From a bacterium (lineage in GTDB: Bacteria > Acidobacteriota > Thermoanaerobaculia > Multivoradales > J023): a stretch of DNA of 64,000 bases. Below the pieces are notes generated by a model. That model ran no database searches. It saw nothing but the letters and a program-made list of their open reading frames with translations, and was not told the DNA's origin. Below, in pieces: positions 16,873 to 26,518 of the stretch (position 1 is the first letter of the stretch; each line of letters starts with the position of its first letter). The stretch lies in NCBI GenBank assembly GCA_024226315.1, contig JAAELT010000006.1, forward strand, positions 62,001-126,000, read 5' to 3'. A program made the position numbers and the translations under genes.

Positions 16873-17964
16873 TCAGCCCCCGCGGACCAGAATCTCGGAG
16901 GGCTTCATAATTCGCTCGGGGTCCGGAATCCAGGCGCTGGCTCGGACCAAATCTCCACTGGGTCGTTCAAAACGAAAAGCGGAGTAGGAGGCCAGATAGT
17001 CGATGACTTCGGGGTGGTGGGAGATGACGAAAGCCTGTCCGGCTCGTTCCTCGACCAGATCTCGAAGACTTTGCAGCCAGGGCTGTACCTCTTGAAGAGA
17101 AATGAAGTTCTCGGGCTCATCGAAGCACAGCACGGACGCCGAACCGATCAAGCCATAGAGAACGGCGTACAGGATCGACAGGATCCGCTGACCCTCCGAT
17201 AGGTTGTTGAAAAACAGTTGGTAGGTCTCTCCGCTGTCTTTCATGAATTCGGCCAAGAGGGCTTTGCGCTCGAAGGCGGGATGGAACTTGAATCTCTGAA
17301 AGCTCGGAAAGATATCCGCGAGGCGCTTCTCGCACTCCAGCTTCGCCTCGGGATTTTCTTCGCTCAGATATCTGAGCCAAGAGGGGAAATTCGAGCCGTT
17401 GATGTTCAAGAATCGTTCGTCTTGTTGCGAAAATGGATCGAGAGCGAACGGGTTGAGCTGAAAGACATTGATCCCGGCGACGAAGCCCTTGAACCATTGA
17501 AGCCTCGAGTTTTGCGATTCGAGATTGGGCAGGAAGCTCTGCTCCGGTTTGAATGGAAAGACCGAGCTCGGTGAGTGGTCTTCCTCGAAAAGGTGAACCT
17601 GACCGCCGCTATAGCGAAACAGCGGTTTGCCGCCGAAATCGAGAGACTCGCCTTTGATCTGGGGTTTCTGAGCCTCTTGGGGCAGATGCTGGATCTCGAG
17701 TCGGTAACCAAAAGTCCCCCCGAGACCCTCGATCTCGAGCTCGAAGCTCTGGGTGGGCCGTTTGTCCCAGATCGTCTTCTTGTGGGGCGGGAAGAGCGAC
17801 ACTGCGGAGCTACCGCCGATCACCAGATCCTTCACCAACTGCAGCACTTCGAACAAGCTGGTCTTGCCCGAGCCGTTGTCGCCCAGCAGCAGGTTCAGCT
17901 GATTCGGCCTGAACTCGAAGTTGCCCAGGCACCGAAAGTTGTCGGCGTAGATTCGCGTTATCAT
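16873..17964 (-). CDS. ABC-type/OLD-like AAA ATPase of a two-gene cassette
   Basis: 363 residues. N-terminal MITRIYADNFRCLGNFEF and Walker A LLLGDNGSGKTSLFEVLQL are typical of SMC/RecF-like AAA_15/21 ATPases; the insert region is long; the C-terminal half has the ABC signature NNLSEGQRILS, Walker B SVLCFDEPENF and the H-loop VISHHPEVIDYL. Such ATPases (OLD, RloA, AbiLi, GajA-like) sense or process nucleic acid, often in anti-phage modules. There is no Toprim domain in this protein; it is encoded instead by the next gene. The cassette is flanked by unrelated core-type genes and has a lower GC content. Confidence 0.85.
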   Translation of the reverse strand: MITRIYADNFRCLGNFEFRPNQLNLLLGDNGSGKTSLFEVLQLVKDLVIGGSSAVSLFPPHKKTIWDKRPTQSFELEIEGLGGTFGYRLEIQHLPQEAQKPQIKGESLDFGGKPLFRYSGGQVHLFEEDHSPSSVFPFKPEQSFLPNLESQNSRLQWFKGFVAGINVFQLNPFALDPFSQQDERFLNINGSNFPSWLRYLSEENPEAKLECEKRLADIFPSFQRFKFHPAFERKALLAEFMKDSGETYQLFFNNLSEGQRILSILYAVLYGLIGSASVLCFDEPENFISLQEVQPWLQSLRDLVEERAGQAFVISHHPEVIDYLASYSAFRFERPSGDLVRASAWIPDPERIMKPSEILVRGG

Positions 17965-18099
17965 GAGTGGAGCCCTCAGGCGGGGCGTGACGGCCTGGTA
18001 GAGGCCGCCTCGGTTTGGCCTCGGCCGGCCGGATTATACTGAATCGGCCGTCGAGGCCGGATCGATGGTTCCCCGACGGGTCGAATCGGCCACTGCCAG

Positions 18100-21000
18100 C
18101 TATGAGGCAGGCAGCTCGAACAGATCTCCCACCCGGCCCAGCCCCGCCGCCGCCGAGTCGTCCAGGCGCAGGTCAAAGCGGGTCTCGATCTCGCTGATCA
18201 GCTCGACTCGGGTCAGCGAGTCGACGCCCAGGTCGTCGAGCCGGTCGCTGGCCTGGATCAGGTCGGGCCGGGTTCGGGTCAAGCGGGCGAGGGTGTCGAC
18301 CATCCAGGTCTCTTCCTCGCCGCGCGGCGGCTCGTCCTGAGCCGCGGAAGCTGCCGGTTTGCTGTCGCCGTCGCCGCGCTGGCCGGCGATCACGGCGTCG
18401 CGCAGCAGGCCGCGTTTGACCTTGAGCGTGGTGGTCTTCGGCAGGTCGCCGCGCCAGATCTCGACGCCCGTGACCCGCTGATAGCTGGGTATCTCGGCCG
18501 AGCGTTCGGCGATGGCGTCGCGGATCTGCTCGACGTCCTGTTCGGTGGCACCGGAGCGCGGTACCACGAGGGCACATACGCGCTCGCCCCGCCCTTCGGT
18601 GGGCAGGCCGAGGACGACCAGCTCCTCGACGCCCGGTAGGTCGCGATAGCGCGCCTCGACCTCTTCCGGGTAGACGTTCTTGCCGGCGTCGGTGACGATG
18701 ACATCCTTGGTCCGGCCCGAGAGGTGGAGGTAGCCGCCTGAGTCGAAGAAGCCGATGTCGCAGGTGTTGAGCCAGCCGTCGCGCAGCACCTCGGCGGTGG
18801 TCTCGGGGTTGCCGTAGTAACCCGCCATGACGTTGGCGCCGCGAACCCAGATCTCGCCCGAGTCTTCCTCGACGCCTGTGGCGTCGCCCGGCGTGCGCAG
18901 ATCGATCTCGACGCCCGGCAGCGGTTTGCCGGCCGAGCCGAAGCGGATGGCGTCCCAGGGGTTGACGGTCAGCACCGGGCTGGTCTCGGTCATGCCGTAG
19001 CCCTCGGCGACGCTGAATCCCATGAGCTGGAAGCTGCGGCCGAGCTCGGGATCGAGCGCCGAACCGCCGGTGGCGATGCGCCGCAGGCAGCCACCGAAGC
19101 GCTGATGGACCTTCTTGAACAGGCGGTGGCCGTGGCGACCGCCGGTGAGCCTGGAAAGCGCAAAGAGCACGCGGAACAGCCCGCGGAGCAACGGCCCGCC
19201 GGCCTCGACGCTCTTGAAGATGCCGCCGTGCAGCAGCCCCAGCAAGCGCGGCACCGCCACCAGCACCGTCGGCCGGGTGGTGCTCATCATCCAGCTGATC
19301 TCCTGGGGCTTGATCTCCGCCACGTAGCTGATCGTGCTGCCGCCGGCGAGCGGCACCAGCAGTCCCACCATCTGCTCGAAAACGTGGTGGATCGGTAGCA
19401 CCGACAGCAGGCGTTCGCGCGTCAGGCGCATCAGGGGTACCAGGTCGCGCACGTTGGCCAGGTAATTGCCGTGGGTGAGCGGTACGGCCTTGGGCGCGAC
19501 GGTGGTGCCGCTGGTGAAGATGATGCTCGCCAGGTCAGAGCAGTCACCCGTGGCGCCCACCGACTCGGCGCCAGGCAGCAGGCCGACGTCGGGCTCGGGC
19601 ACGAACGGCGCGGCCAACTCGACGACCGGGCACTGTGTTTCGACGAGCGGTGATTCTCCGAGAGACTCGACAAGGCGTGGGGCGCCACAGATCAGCCGTG
19701 CCTCCACCAGGCGGGCTGCCTCCTCGATCTCTTCCGCCGGCCACTGCGGGTCGAGCGGCACGCTGACCGCGCCCAGCCGGTGGAGGGCCAGGGTCGTCAG
19801 CACCCACTCGGGCCTGCCGCTCGCCCACAGCACCACGCGGTCGCCGCGCTCGATGCCGTACTGACCCTGCAGGCGGGCGGCGACGTTGGCGGTGGCGATG
19901 AGTGCCTGGCCGTAGGTGTAGCGCAACCAGCGCCCGTTCCTGAACGTCTGGAACGCCATGGTGTCGTGCTCGGCTCCGGCGATGGCGGCGAACAGCTCGA
20001 ACAGCGTGCCGGCTTCGGCGGCGAAGCGCTCGGCGCGCCGCTGGAGATCGGTGGACGGTTCGTCGGAACGCGTCGGCGGGGGAGCGCCGGTCTCGGCCTT
20101 GAGCGCGAAGCGCATGACTCCCGGCACGTGGACGCCCGAGACGTACGAGCGCCAGTCGAGAGCCTCGACGTCGAAGTCGAAGGTCTCGCGGTCGGCGGCG
20201 GGTAGGCGATCCCACAGGGCACGCGTGGCGTCGTCTTCGTAGGACGCACCACCGCTCAGGTAGGGGCCGAAGACGTCGCTCAGGCGGATGAAGTGGTCGA
20301 GCGCTCGCCGTTCTCGAGCGTCGCCGCGCTCGCGCTTCGCGATCAGGTCCCGGCGGAACTGTTCGGGCTCGATGAATCTCGCCGCCTCGAGCTCGATGGG
20401 TCGGTCCTCGGAGTCGCGCAGCGGCGTACTGGCGAAGCCTTCGCGGGCCCAGCTCATCAGCTCGCCGAGGGTGATCGGATTGCGCCGCGAGCCGACCTGG
20501 TAGACGCGGGGCTCGGTCTCCCCGGGGCGCAGGTCGGCCAGCGCCGCCAGCAGGGCGTGGACCACGTGGTCGACGGGCACCAGCTCGAGCGGCACGTCGG
20601 CAGCGCCGGGCAGCTCCCGGACGCGTCCCCGGCCGTAGGCGACGAGCAACGGATCGATGACACGCACGGCGTCGATCCAGCCGGCGATCGGCTGCTCCGC
20701 GGCGCTGGTGACGATCGCCGGGCGGACGATCGCCAGCGGCACCGATCCCTTCTCGCGCGCCAGCAGGCGCTCGGCGAGCGCTTTGGTCAGGGTGTAGACG
20801 TCATTGAAGCCGTGCCGGCGGGCCTGCTCGACGCCGGCGGCGACGAAGGCCGCGTCGCCGGGCGCATCCCCGGCTTTATCCCCGAGCCGCCGGCAGGCGT
20901 CGTCGAGGGCCGCCAGCGTCGTTGTGGGATCGTTGGCGGCTCCCAGGGTGCCGAGGCGCTCGGCAATCCGACCCTGGCGCCGGCCGCTGACGTAGCAGGT

Positions 21001-21519
21001 CGAGACGTGGAGCAACGGCGCGTCGCCGGCGTCGCGTGCCAGGGCGAGGGTGCGCAGGGCGCCGCGGGCGTTGAGCTCGAGTGCGCGGTCGAGCCGCTCG
21101 TCGAAGGTCACCGTCGCGGCGCTGGCCACCACGCGGTCGACGTCGCGGCACAGCGCCGCGTAGCTCTCGTCGTCGAGTCCGAAACGGTCCCGCCCCAGGT
21201 CGCCGGACACCGCCTCCACCTTGCTCGTCGCCCAGGCCTGCCAGTCGTCGCCGTGCAGGGCGCGCAGGCGGGCCATGATCGGCGAGGCGAGTACCTCGTC
21301 GCGCAGTCGCTGTTCGGCGTCTCGGTCGGCCCCGGGCCGCACCAGCAACAGCAGCTTGCCGACGTCGGGTACGGACCAGAGCAGCTTCTCGACCAGCACC
21401 TTGCCCAGGAAGCCGGTTGCGCCGGTGATGAAGATGCGCTCGCCGCGCAGCGAGCCGGCAATGTCGAGCGGGGCGGCATCGACGGACGCCCGCGGGCGGG
21501 TCTCCGGGCGGGCGGTCAA
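18100..21519 (-). CDS. Fatty acyl reductase - acyl-adenylating ligase - carrier protein fusion
   Basis: 1139 residues from a TTG at 21519 (AGAGGACTCGTC gives a strong ribosome-binding site); the frame extends to an ATG at 21615 in poorly protein-like sequence. Domain 1 (about 25-480): extended NAD(P)-dependent reductase, FITGATGFLGKVLVEKLLW, YVSGRRQGR, YTLTKALAERLL. Domain 2 (about 500-1020): AMP-dependent ligase, SIIFTSGTTVAPKAVPLTHG, GYGMTETSPVL, HLSGRTKDVIVTDAGKNVYP, LPKTTTLKVKR. Domain 3 (about 1060-1139): acyl carrier with phosphopantetheine Ser in DDLGVDSLTRVEL. It should activate a fatty acid, load it on the carrier and reduce it to aldehyde or alcohol. Order is reversed relative to carboxylic acid reductases. 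Confidence 0.87.
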   Translation of the reverse strand: MTARPETRPRASVDAAPLDIAGSLRGERIFITGATGFLGKVLVEKLLWSVPDVGKLLLLVRPGADRDAEQRLRDEVLASPIMARLRALHGDDWQAWATSKVEAVSGDLGRDRFGLDDESYAALCRDVDRVVASAATVTFDERLDRALELNARGALRTLALARDAGDAPLLHVSTCYVSGRRQGRIAERLGTLGAANDPTTTLAALDDACRRLGDKAGDAPGDAAFVAAGVEQARRHGFNDVYTLTKALAERLLAREKGSVPLAIVRPAIVTSAAEQPIAGWIDAVRVIDPLLVAYGRGRVRELPGAADVPLELVPVDHVVHALLAALADLRPGETEPRVYQVGSRRNPITLGELMSWAREGFASTPLRDSEDRPIELEAARFIEPEQFRRDLIAKRERGDARERRALDHFIRLSDVFGPYLSGGASYEDDATRALWDRLPAADRETFDFDVEALDWRSYVSGVHVPGVMRFALKAETGAPPPTRSDEPSTDLQRRAERFAAEAGTLFELFAAIAGAEHDTMAFQTFRNGRWLRYTYGQALIATANVAARLQGQYGIERGDRVVLWASGRPEWVLTTLALHRLGAVSVPLDPQWPAEEIEEAARLVEARLICGAPRLVESLGESPLVETQCPVVELAAPFVPEPDVGLLPGAESVGATGDCSDLASIIFTSGTTVAPKAVPLTHGNYLANVRDLVPLMRLTRERLLSVLPIHHVFEQMVGLLVPLAGGSTISYVAEIKPQEISWMMSTTRPTVLVAVPRLLGLLHGGIFKSVEAGGPLLRGLFRVLFALSRLTGGRHGHRLFKKVHQRFGGCLRRIATGGSALDPELGRSFQLMGFSVAEGYGMTETSPVLTVNPWDAIRFGSAGKPLPGVEIDLRTPGDATGVEEDSGEIWVRGANVMAGYYGNPETTAEVLRDGWLNTCDIGFFDSGGYLHLSGRTKDVIVTDAGKNVYPEEVEARYRDLPGVEELVVLGLPTEGRGERVCALVVPRSGATEQDVEQIRDAIAERSAEIPSYQRVTGVEIWRGDLPKTTTLKVKRGLLRDAVIAGQRGDGDSKPAASAAQDEPPRGEEETWMVDTLARLTRTRPDLIQASDRLDDLGVDSLTRVELISEIETRFDLRLDDSAAAGLGRVGDLFELPAS

Positions 21520-21750
21520 GACGAGTCCTCTGCAGGCTTCGAGGCTTTCATGCGGCAACACCTCCAGGATGTCGAGACGTGGAGTGCTCGGCGTTGTCGA
21601 TCTGTGCGGACACATCCGTAGATCCGAGCCGCGGCGGGTTGTTTAGAGCCGCGATCCGAGAAGTAGGAGGAGCTACCGGAGTTTTCTTTCCCGGTGGTCC
21701 TGCACGCGCCGTCCCGTTCGGCTACTGGCGGTCTGTCGCGAGGAGTGCCA

Positions 21751-23451
21751 TCAGGGCGAGGAGCTGGTCCAGGCGCCGACGTCGCCCGACTCGAAGCCGT
21801 CGATGAAGATGTCGCCGTGGTCGATCTGCTCGAACACAGTGAAGCGGAAAACCGGGGTAACGGCCTCGGTGCCGCCGCCGCCGGCGTCGGTGACGTACCA
21901 GCGGCCGAACCACTCGGTGCCGGCCAGCGCCGGGTCGTTCGCGATGGCGATGTTGACCGAGCCGAAGCCGGCGCCGGCGCCGGCGCCTTCGAGCACGATG
22001 CTCTCGAACGCGAAGTCACCCGAGATGGGCGACGTCAGCCCCGGGTCGACGTCGTCGATCACCAGCAGGGCGTCGGCGCCGCCGAGGGCGTCGTAGACGG
22101 CCACGGTGAAGCCCGGATTGCCGACCATGGGCGGCTCGAGCGCCACCGGCTGGGGCACGATGGCGCCGGTGCCGGGGAGGCCTGCGCCCTCGATCACCGG
22201 CACCCGGCCGGACTCGGTGTAGAGCGTCGGTCGGTGAAAGGGCGGCTCTTCGCCCGCCAGCCGCGGATCGGTTAGCGGGCGCTTGAGGAAGGCCGCCAGG
22301 TCGTCCTTCTCCTGCTGGGTCAGCATCAGCGGGCGGACGAACGGGTCCTTGTTCCTGGCGTCGAAGTCGCCGCCCCGATTGTAGAATTCGACCACGTCCT
22401 CGATGGTGTCGAAGCGGCCGTTGTGCATGTAGGGCGCGCGCAGCTCGAGGTTGCGCAGGCTCGGCGTGCGCATCTTGCCCTTGTCATCCTCGAGGCCGGT
22501 GACCTCCATGCGCCCGATGTCGTCGTCGGGCGGCCTGACTCCCGTGTAGTGGAAATCGTGGTCGCTCATGATCTCCAGCTCGTGGCAGCGGTCGCAGCTA
22601 TTGGCGACGAAGACGCCTCTGCCCGCCAGCTCCTGCGGCGTGAGGACGTCGCCTCCCAGGATGAACTCGTCGAACGGCGTCTGGTTGGTGAACTGGGTGC
22701 GCTCGTAGCTGGCGATCGCCATGCCCACTCGCGCGGCGGTGATCTCCGGGGTACCGAAGGCTTCCTCGAAGAGCTCCGCGTAGCTACGTCCCCGCAGCCA
22801 GTCGAGCAGCTCGGCCGGCGCGTCGAGCGCCACGGCCAGCGGCTTGGAGACGGCGATGCGGGCCAGTACGTCGGTGAAGACAATGCCGGCGTGGCCCATC
22901 TCGACGTCGCTGACCAGCGGTCCGACCGCCTGGCTCTCCAGCGCGCCGCCGCTGGGCAGGATGACTGCCATGGTCACCGGGTCGACGAACTCGTCCTCGG
23001 CGCGGCCGTCCCAGAACAGTGATGACGAGTAGCCGGCGTTGATCGACGAGATCGTGCGCCGCCCGGTCGCCTGCTCGGTCAACCCGAAAGTGGGGCTCGA
23101 AAGGTACTTGCCGGTGGCGTCGGTCAGTGGTACCCCGGGCGACGCCACAACGTCGTCGGCGCCGCCGAACAGGCCGTCCGGGCCGGGGTGGAGCGCCAGC
23201 GGATCGGTGAGCGACCGGGGGTCGTCGCCGCCCGTCGCCGGGATGTGGCAGGTGCCGCAGGCCACGGTGCGCGTCGAGGACGTCTGCTCGTCCCAGAACA
23301 GCGCCTTGCCCAGGTTGGCCTTGGCCGTCGTCAACGGATTCCCCGCCGGTTCGGGCGGCGGACCGAGCTGAGCGGTGACGTGACCCGGAAGGAGGGCCAG
23401 CGTCAGGAGCAGAGCGGCGAAGATCGTGCTACGAAGATGGAACCTGCTCAT
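21751..23451 (-). CDS. Di-haem peroxidase-family protein with C-terminal GFESGD tail
   Basis: 566 residues from ATG 23451 (GGAG 10 bases upstream). Signal peptide RSTIFAALLLTLALLPGHVT then a CcpA/MauG-type core: haem motifs CGTCH (near residue 65) and CDRCH (near 287), with RRTISSINAGYSSSLFWDGR and RTPSLRNLELRAPYMHNGRF. After about residue 390 an extra ~170-residue beta-rich domain follows, ending DIFIDGFESGDVGAW plus TSSSP. The tail motif recurs in two other exported proteins of this window. The role is periplasmic or surface redox chemistry; substrate unknown. Confidence 0.87.
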   Translation of the reverse strand: MSRFHLRSTIFAALLLTLALLPGHVTAQLGPPPEPAGNPLTTAKANLGKALFWDEQTSSTRTVACGTCHIPATGGDDPRSLTDPLALHPGPDGLFGGADDVVASPGVPLTDATGKYLSSPTFGLTEQATGRRTISSINAGYSSSLFWDGRAEDEFVDPVTMAVILPSGGALESQAVGPLVSDVEMGHAGIVFTDVLARIAVSKPLAVALDAPAELLDWLRGRSYAELFEEAFGTPEITAARVGMAIASYERTQFTNQTPFDEFILGGDVLTPQELAGRGVFVANSCDRCHELEIMSDHDFHYTGVRPPDDDIGRMEVTGLEDDKGKMRTPSLRNLELRAPYMHNGRFDTIEDVVEFYNRGGDFDARNKDPFVRPLMLTQQEKDDLAAFLKRPLTDPRLAGEEPPFHRPTLYTESGRVPVIEGAGLPGTGAIVPQPVALEPPMVGNPGFTVAVYDALGGADALLVIDDVDPGLTSPISGDFAFESIVLEGAGAGAGFGSVNIAIANDPALAGTEWFGRWYVTDAGGGGTEAVTPVFRFTVFEQIDHGDIFIDGFESGDVGAWTSSSP

Positions 23452-23529
23452 GGTGGATCGACTCCGAAAGAAGGTGATCGATTCTCGCATCATATGCATT
23501 GATGTGCATGTCTTTCAAGTCTGCCTGGC

Positions 23530-24129
23530 CTACGGTTCGGGCGGCGTCTCGCTCTGCCCGCCGCGCAGCACCGTCGTGGTGTAGCGGATCCCGTATTCGA
23601 CGCCCGAGTACACGCTGAGCGCCAGCGCCACGATCAGGGCGATGCGACCGAGATCCTGCCACGAGCCCAGCCGTTCGTGGAAGATCAGCAGCGAGATGGC
23701 CAGCACCTGGGAAAAGGTCTTGATCTTGGCCGACCAGGCGGCGGCGATCACCACCCCCTGGGTCGCCGCGACGCTGCGCAGGGTCGAGATGGCGAACTCC
23801 CGCGCCACGATCGTCACCACGATCCAGGCCGGGGCGCGCCCGAGCTCGACCAGGGAGATGAAAGCGGCCGAGGTCAGGATCTTGTCGGCTGCCGGATCGA
23901 GCAGCTTGCCGAGCCGGGTGACGAGCCCGAATCGGCGGGCGATGAAGCCGTCGAGGAAATCGGTCAGGGCCGCCAGCAGGAACAGGCCGAGGCCGACGAA
24001 CTCCTTGCCTTCGAACTTGGTCAGCAACACCACCACCAGGATCGGCACCAGCAGGATGCGCAGGAAGGTCAAGATGTTCGGCAGGTTGAACACCTTGGAC
24101 AGGGTGAGGGAAGGCGGCTGGGATGCCAA
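23530..24129 (-). CDS. pgsA: CDP-diacylglycerol-glycerol-3-phosphate 3-phosphatidyltransferase
   Basis: 199 residues with about five membrane helices. The CDP-alcohol phosphotransferase motif D-x2-DG-x2-AR-x8-G-x3-D-x3-D is complete: DFLDGFIARR followed by FGLVTRLGKLLDPAADK. N-terminal NLPNILTFLRILLVPILVVV is typical PgsA. It makes phosphatidylglycerophosphate, the committed step to phosphatidylglycerol. It follows the lytic transglycosylase on the same strand. Confidence 0.93.
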   Translation of the reverse strand: MASQPPSLTLSKVFNLPNILTFLRILLVPILVVVLLTKFEGKEFVGLGLFLLAALTDFLDGFIARRFGLVTRLGKLLDPAADKILTSAAFISLVELGRAPAWIVVTIVAREFAISTLRSVAATQGVVIAAAWSAKIKTFSQVLAISLLIFHERLGSWQDLGRIALIVALALSVYSGVEYGIRYTTTVLRGGQSETPPEP

Positions 24130-24184
24130 AGCGGGAAGCGCCGTGGATGAAGCGAGGCGGTGGGTGACTCCGCGCCGTGCGGGC

Positions 24185-24928
24185 TCAGCGAGGTTTCGGT
24201 GGCGCGGTGGTGAACTTGATCCGGTTGTTCGGACCGCGGCTCATGTAGACCTTCTTGCCCCGATCCGTCGACTCGCGCGGGGCGCTCGCTCGCTGCTGCC
24301 GGGCGAGCGTGGGGGCACTCTGCTGGAAAGCCGACGGGGTGCCGCGATAGAGGCGCAGCACCTTGGTCACGTAGTTCCGGGTCTCCCTGTAGGGGGGGAC
24401 GCCGTCATACTTCTCGACTGCCCCCGGCCCGGCGTTGTAGGCTGCCAGCGCCAGGGTGAGGTCGCCGTCGAAACGGTCCAGCTGGCGGCGCAGATAGAGA
24501 GTGCCGCCGCGGATGTTCTCAGCCGGGTCGTACGGACTTCCGACCCGCAGCGACCGCGCGGTCCCCGGCATCAGCTGCATCAGGCCCATGGCGCCCTTGC
24601 GCGAGCGCGCCCTCGGGTTGTAGCCGGACTCCACCTGGATGACCGCCTGGACCAGCTTGGGGCTCAGCCCCCGGTCCCGGGCGTAGTAGTCGATCAGGTC
24701 CGGGATGTCGCCACCCGGCTGGACCAGGCTGCCCGACGTGCGGCGAGCGTATTGAGCCGGCGTTTCGTCGTAGATCACCTTGGTGCCGTCGGCCCTGGTC
24801 TTGATGATCACCTTGGCTTCGGCCGGGACGGCGATGAACGCCGCCGAGACGGAAACCAGCAGCGTGACCGCCAGAAGTGTCGGCAAGGACCGCACCAGGG
24901 GTGGACGAAAGACGCAAGAATTCCACAT
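24185..24928 (-). CDS. Periplasmic lytic transglycosylase (SLT family)
   Basis: 247 residues from ATG 24928. Signal peptide with core [19 protein letters not shown]. The Slt domain has the catalytic Glu in [15 protein letters not shown], then [17 protein letters not shown], and [15 protein letters not shown] with [13 protein letters not shown]. It cleaves peptidoglycan with 1,6-anhydro bond formation. The N-terminal part has a DUF4124-like short segment ([20 protein letters not shown]). The likely promoter places the transcript start only a few bases from this ATG, so the mRNA may be almost leaderless; a GTG at 24895 is an alternative start. Confidence 0.93.
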   Translation of the reverse strand: MWNSCVFRPPLVRSLPTLLAVTLLVSVSAAFIAVPAEAKVIIKTRADGTKVIYDETPAQYARRTSGSLVQPGGDIPDLIDYYARDRGLSPKLVQAVIQVESGYNPRARSRKGAMGLMQLMPGTARSLRVGSPYDPAENIRGGTLYLRRQLDRFDGDLTLALAAYNAGPGAVEKYDGVPPYRETRNYVTKVLRLYRGTPSAFQQSAPTLARQQRASAPRESTDRGKKVYMSRGPNNRIKFTTAPPKPR

Positions 24929-24938
24929 GAGGGCATCG

Positions 24939-24968
24939 ATTGTACCGCGATTACACAGATTGTGCCAA
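24939..24968 (-). promoter_or_regulatory. Sigma-70-like promoter of the lytic transglycosylase
   Basis: On the minus strand TTGGCA (complement of 24963-24968), 18-base spacer and TACAAT (24939-24944) lie directly before the ATG at 24928. Predicted transcription would start about 4-8 bases before the start codon. Confidence 0.5.
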
Positions 24969-25101
24969 TCCGGTGGTGCCATTCGGGCGAAGTCCACCTT
25001 GAGCGGATGCCGTTCGGAGTGTAAGCTCGGACCCCACGAGCTTCGCCGGCTCCACGCCACCCGCCGAAAAATTCAACATGCGCACCGTAGGAGAGACAGC
25101 C

Positions 25102-26496
25102 GTGTCTTCGAGCCGATCATCCCGCGTCGAGCCGACAGTCCTGAATCAGGTTCTCCCATCCACCCCGACCATCCTGGTCGCGATCTGTCTGCTGGCACCG
25201 TCCGTCGCGGTCGCCGGAGGCGGCTCCGATTGGGTCGAGTACGTCGACGAATCGTCTACCCGCATCGTCGCGGATGCGGGGGTCGGTCAGATCGACGAGG
25301 AAGAGAAAGATCTGATCGCCGGCGACGTCGACAAAGACGGCGACACCGATCTCATCATCGTGCGCAAGGTGCCCTTCACCAACGCCGGCGGCTGGCGGAA
25401 CGTGCTGTTCATGAACGAGTCCGGGGTGATGACCGACCGCACCTCGACGCTGGCGCCGGATTTCATGGACCAGACCAACGACCGCGACGTGCTGCTGGTC
25501 GACGTCGACGGCGACACCTGGCTCGACGTCGTTACCGCCACCACCTTCGAAGAGCAGCCCCGCGTGTTGATGAATCGGGGCGAGAACGGCGGTGGCACCT
25601 GGCTGGGATTCGAGTGGCAGGACGCCGGCCGCTTGCCGACGATCAGCCCCGCGCCCTTCTTCTGCGCCCTCGGCTTCGGCGACGTCACCGGCGACCAGGC
25701 GCCGGACCTCTACTTCGTCGACTACGACAACAACACCGAGGACCGTCTGCTGATCAACAACGGCAACGGCTTCTTCACCGACCAGACCACCAGTCGTCTG
25801 GCTCCCGGCATGGCCGATTCAGTCTTCGGCTCCGACGCCCACATCGTCGACGTCAACGGCGACGGCTGGAACGACATCGTCAAGAACAATGCCAGCGGCA
25901 ACAACCCGCCGCCGGGCTTCCAGCCCAGGACTACCGTGCTCTACAACGACGGCACCGGCAACTTCGCCGTCTCGGAGGACATCTACACCGCCGCCCCCTA
26001 CATGATCGAACCGGCGGACTTCACCGGCGACGGACGGCTCGACTTCTTCATCGTCGACGACGGCCAGGACGCCTACCTGATCAACGATGGCAATGGCGGC
26101 GACGGCTTCGCCAACTTCACCACCCAGGCGGTGGCCACCAGCCCCAACACGGTCTTCTTCGGCGGCAACGTCAAATTCGCCGACATCGACCACGACGGCA
26201 TTCTCGACGTGCTGGTCGCCGACGTCGACACCGACATCCCGGGCTGCGACCGCGAGCTCGCCTTGCTGCGGGGGGCGGGCCCACAGCCGAACGTGACCTA
26301 TTCCGATCCGCTGGTCGGCGCACCGCGGGCTTGGCTGCCGTCGGGCGTCTTCGACATCGAAGCGTTGCACATCGACGATGACGGCGTGCTCGATCTATGG
26401 GTCGGCACCTGCGATGGCAACCAGGTGTTCATGGGCAGCTCGCCGGGAGTCTTCATCAACGGCTTCGAGTCCGGCGACCTTTCCTTCTGGGATTGA
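25102..26496 (+). CDS. Secreted FG-GAP/VCBS repeat protein with C-terminal GFESGD tail
   Basis: 464 residues from GTG 25102, chosen because TAGGAGAGACAGCC gives a strong ribosome-binding site; an ATG eight codons upstream at 25078 has none. A hydrophobic signal (TILVAICLLAPSVAVAGGGS) is followed by repeated Ca-binding beta-propeller motifs: DVDKDGDTDLIIV, DVDGDTWLDVVTA, DVNGDGWNDIVKN, DFTGDGRLDFFIV, DIDHDGILDVLVA, IDDDGVLDLWVG. FG-GAP/VCBS propellers usually mediate adhesion or ligand binding outside the cell. It ends FINGFESGDLSFWD, the tail shared with two other secreted proteins. No enzymatic domain seen. Confidence 0.85.
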   Translation: MSSSRSSRVEPTVLNQVLPSTPTILVAICLLAPSVAVAGGGSDWVEYVDESSTRIVADAGVGQIDEEEKDLIAGDVDKDGDTDLIIVRKVPFTNAGGWRNVLFMNESGVMTDRTSTLAPDFMDQTNDRDVLLVDVDGDTWLDVVTATTFEEQPRVLMNRGENGGGTWLGFEWQDAGRLPTISPAPFFCALGFGDVTGDQAPDLYFVDYDNNTEDRLLINNGNGFFTDQTTSRLAPGMADSVFGSDAHIVDVNGDGWNDIVKNNASGNNPPPGFQPRTTVLYNDGTGNFAVSEDIYTAAPYMIEPADFTGDGRLDFFIVDDGQDAYLINDGNGGDGFANFTTQAVATSPNTVFFGGNVKFADIDHDGILDVLVADVDTDIPGCDRELALLRGAGPQPNVTYSDPLVGAPRAWLPSGVFDIEALHIDDDGVLDLWVGTCDGNQVFMGSSPGVFINGFESGDLSFWD

Positions 26497-26518
26497 TGCC
26501 CGCCGGGCCGCGCGTCCG

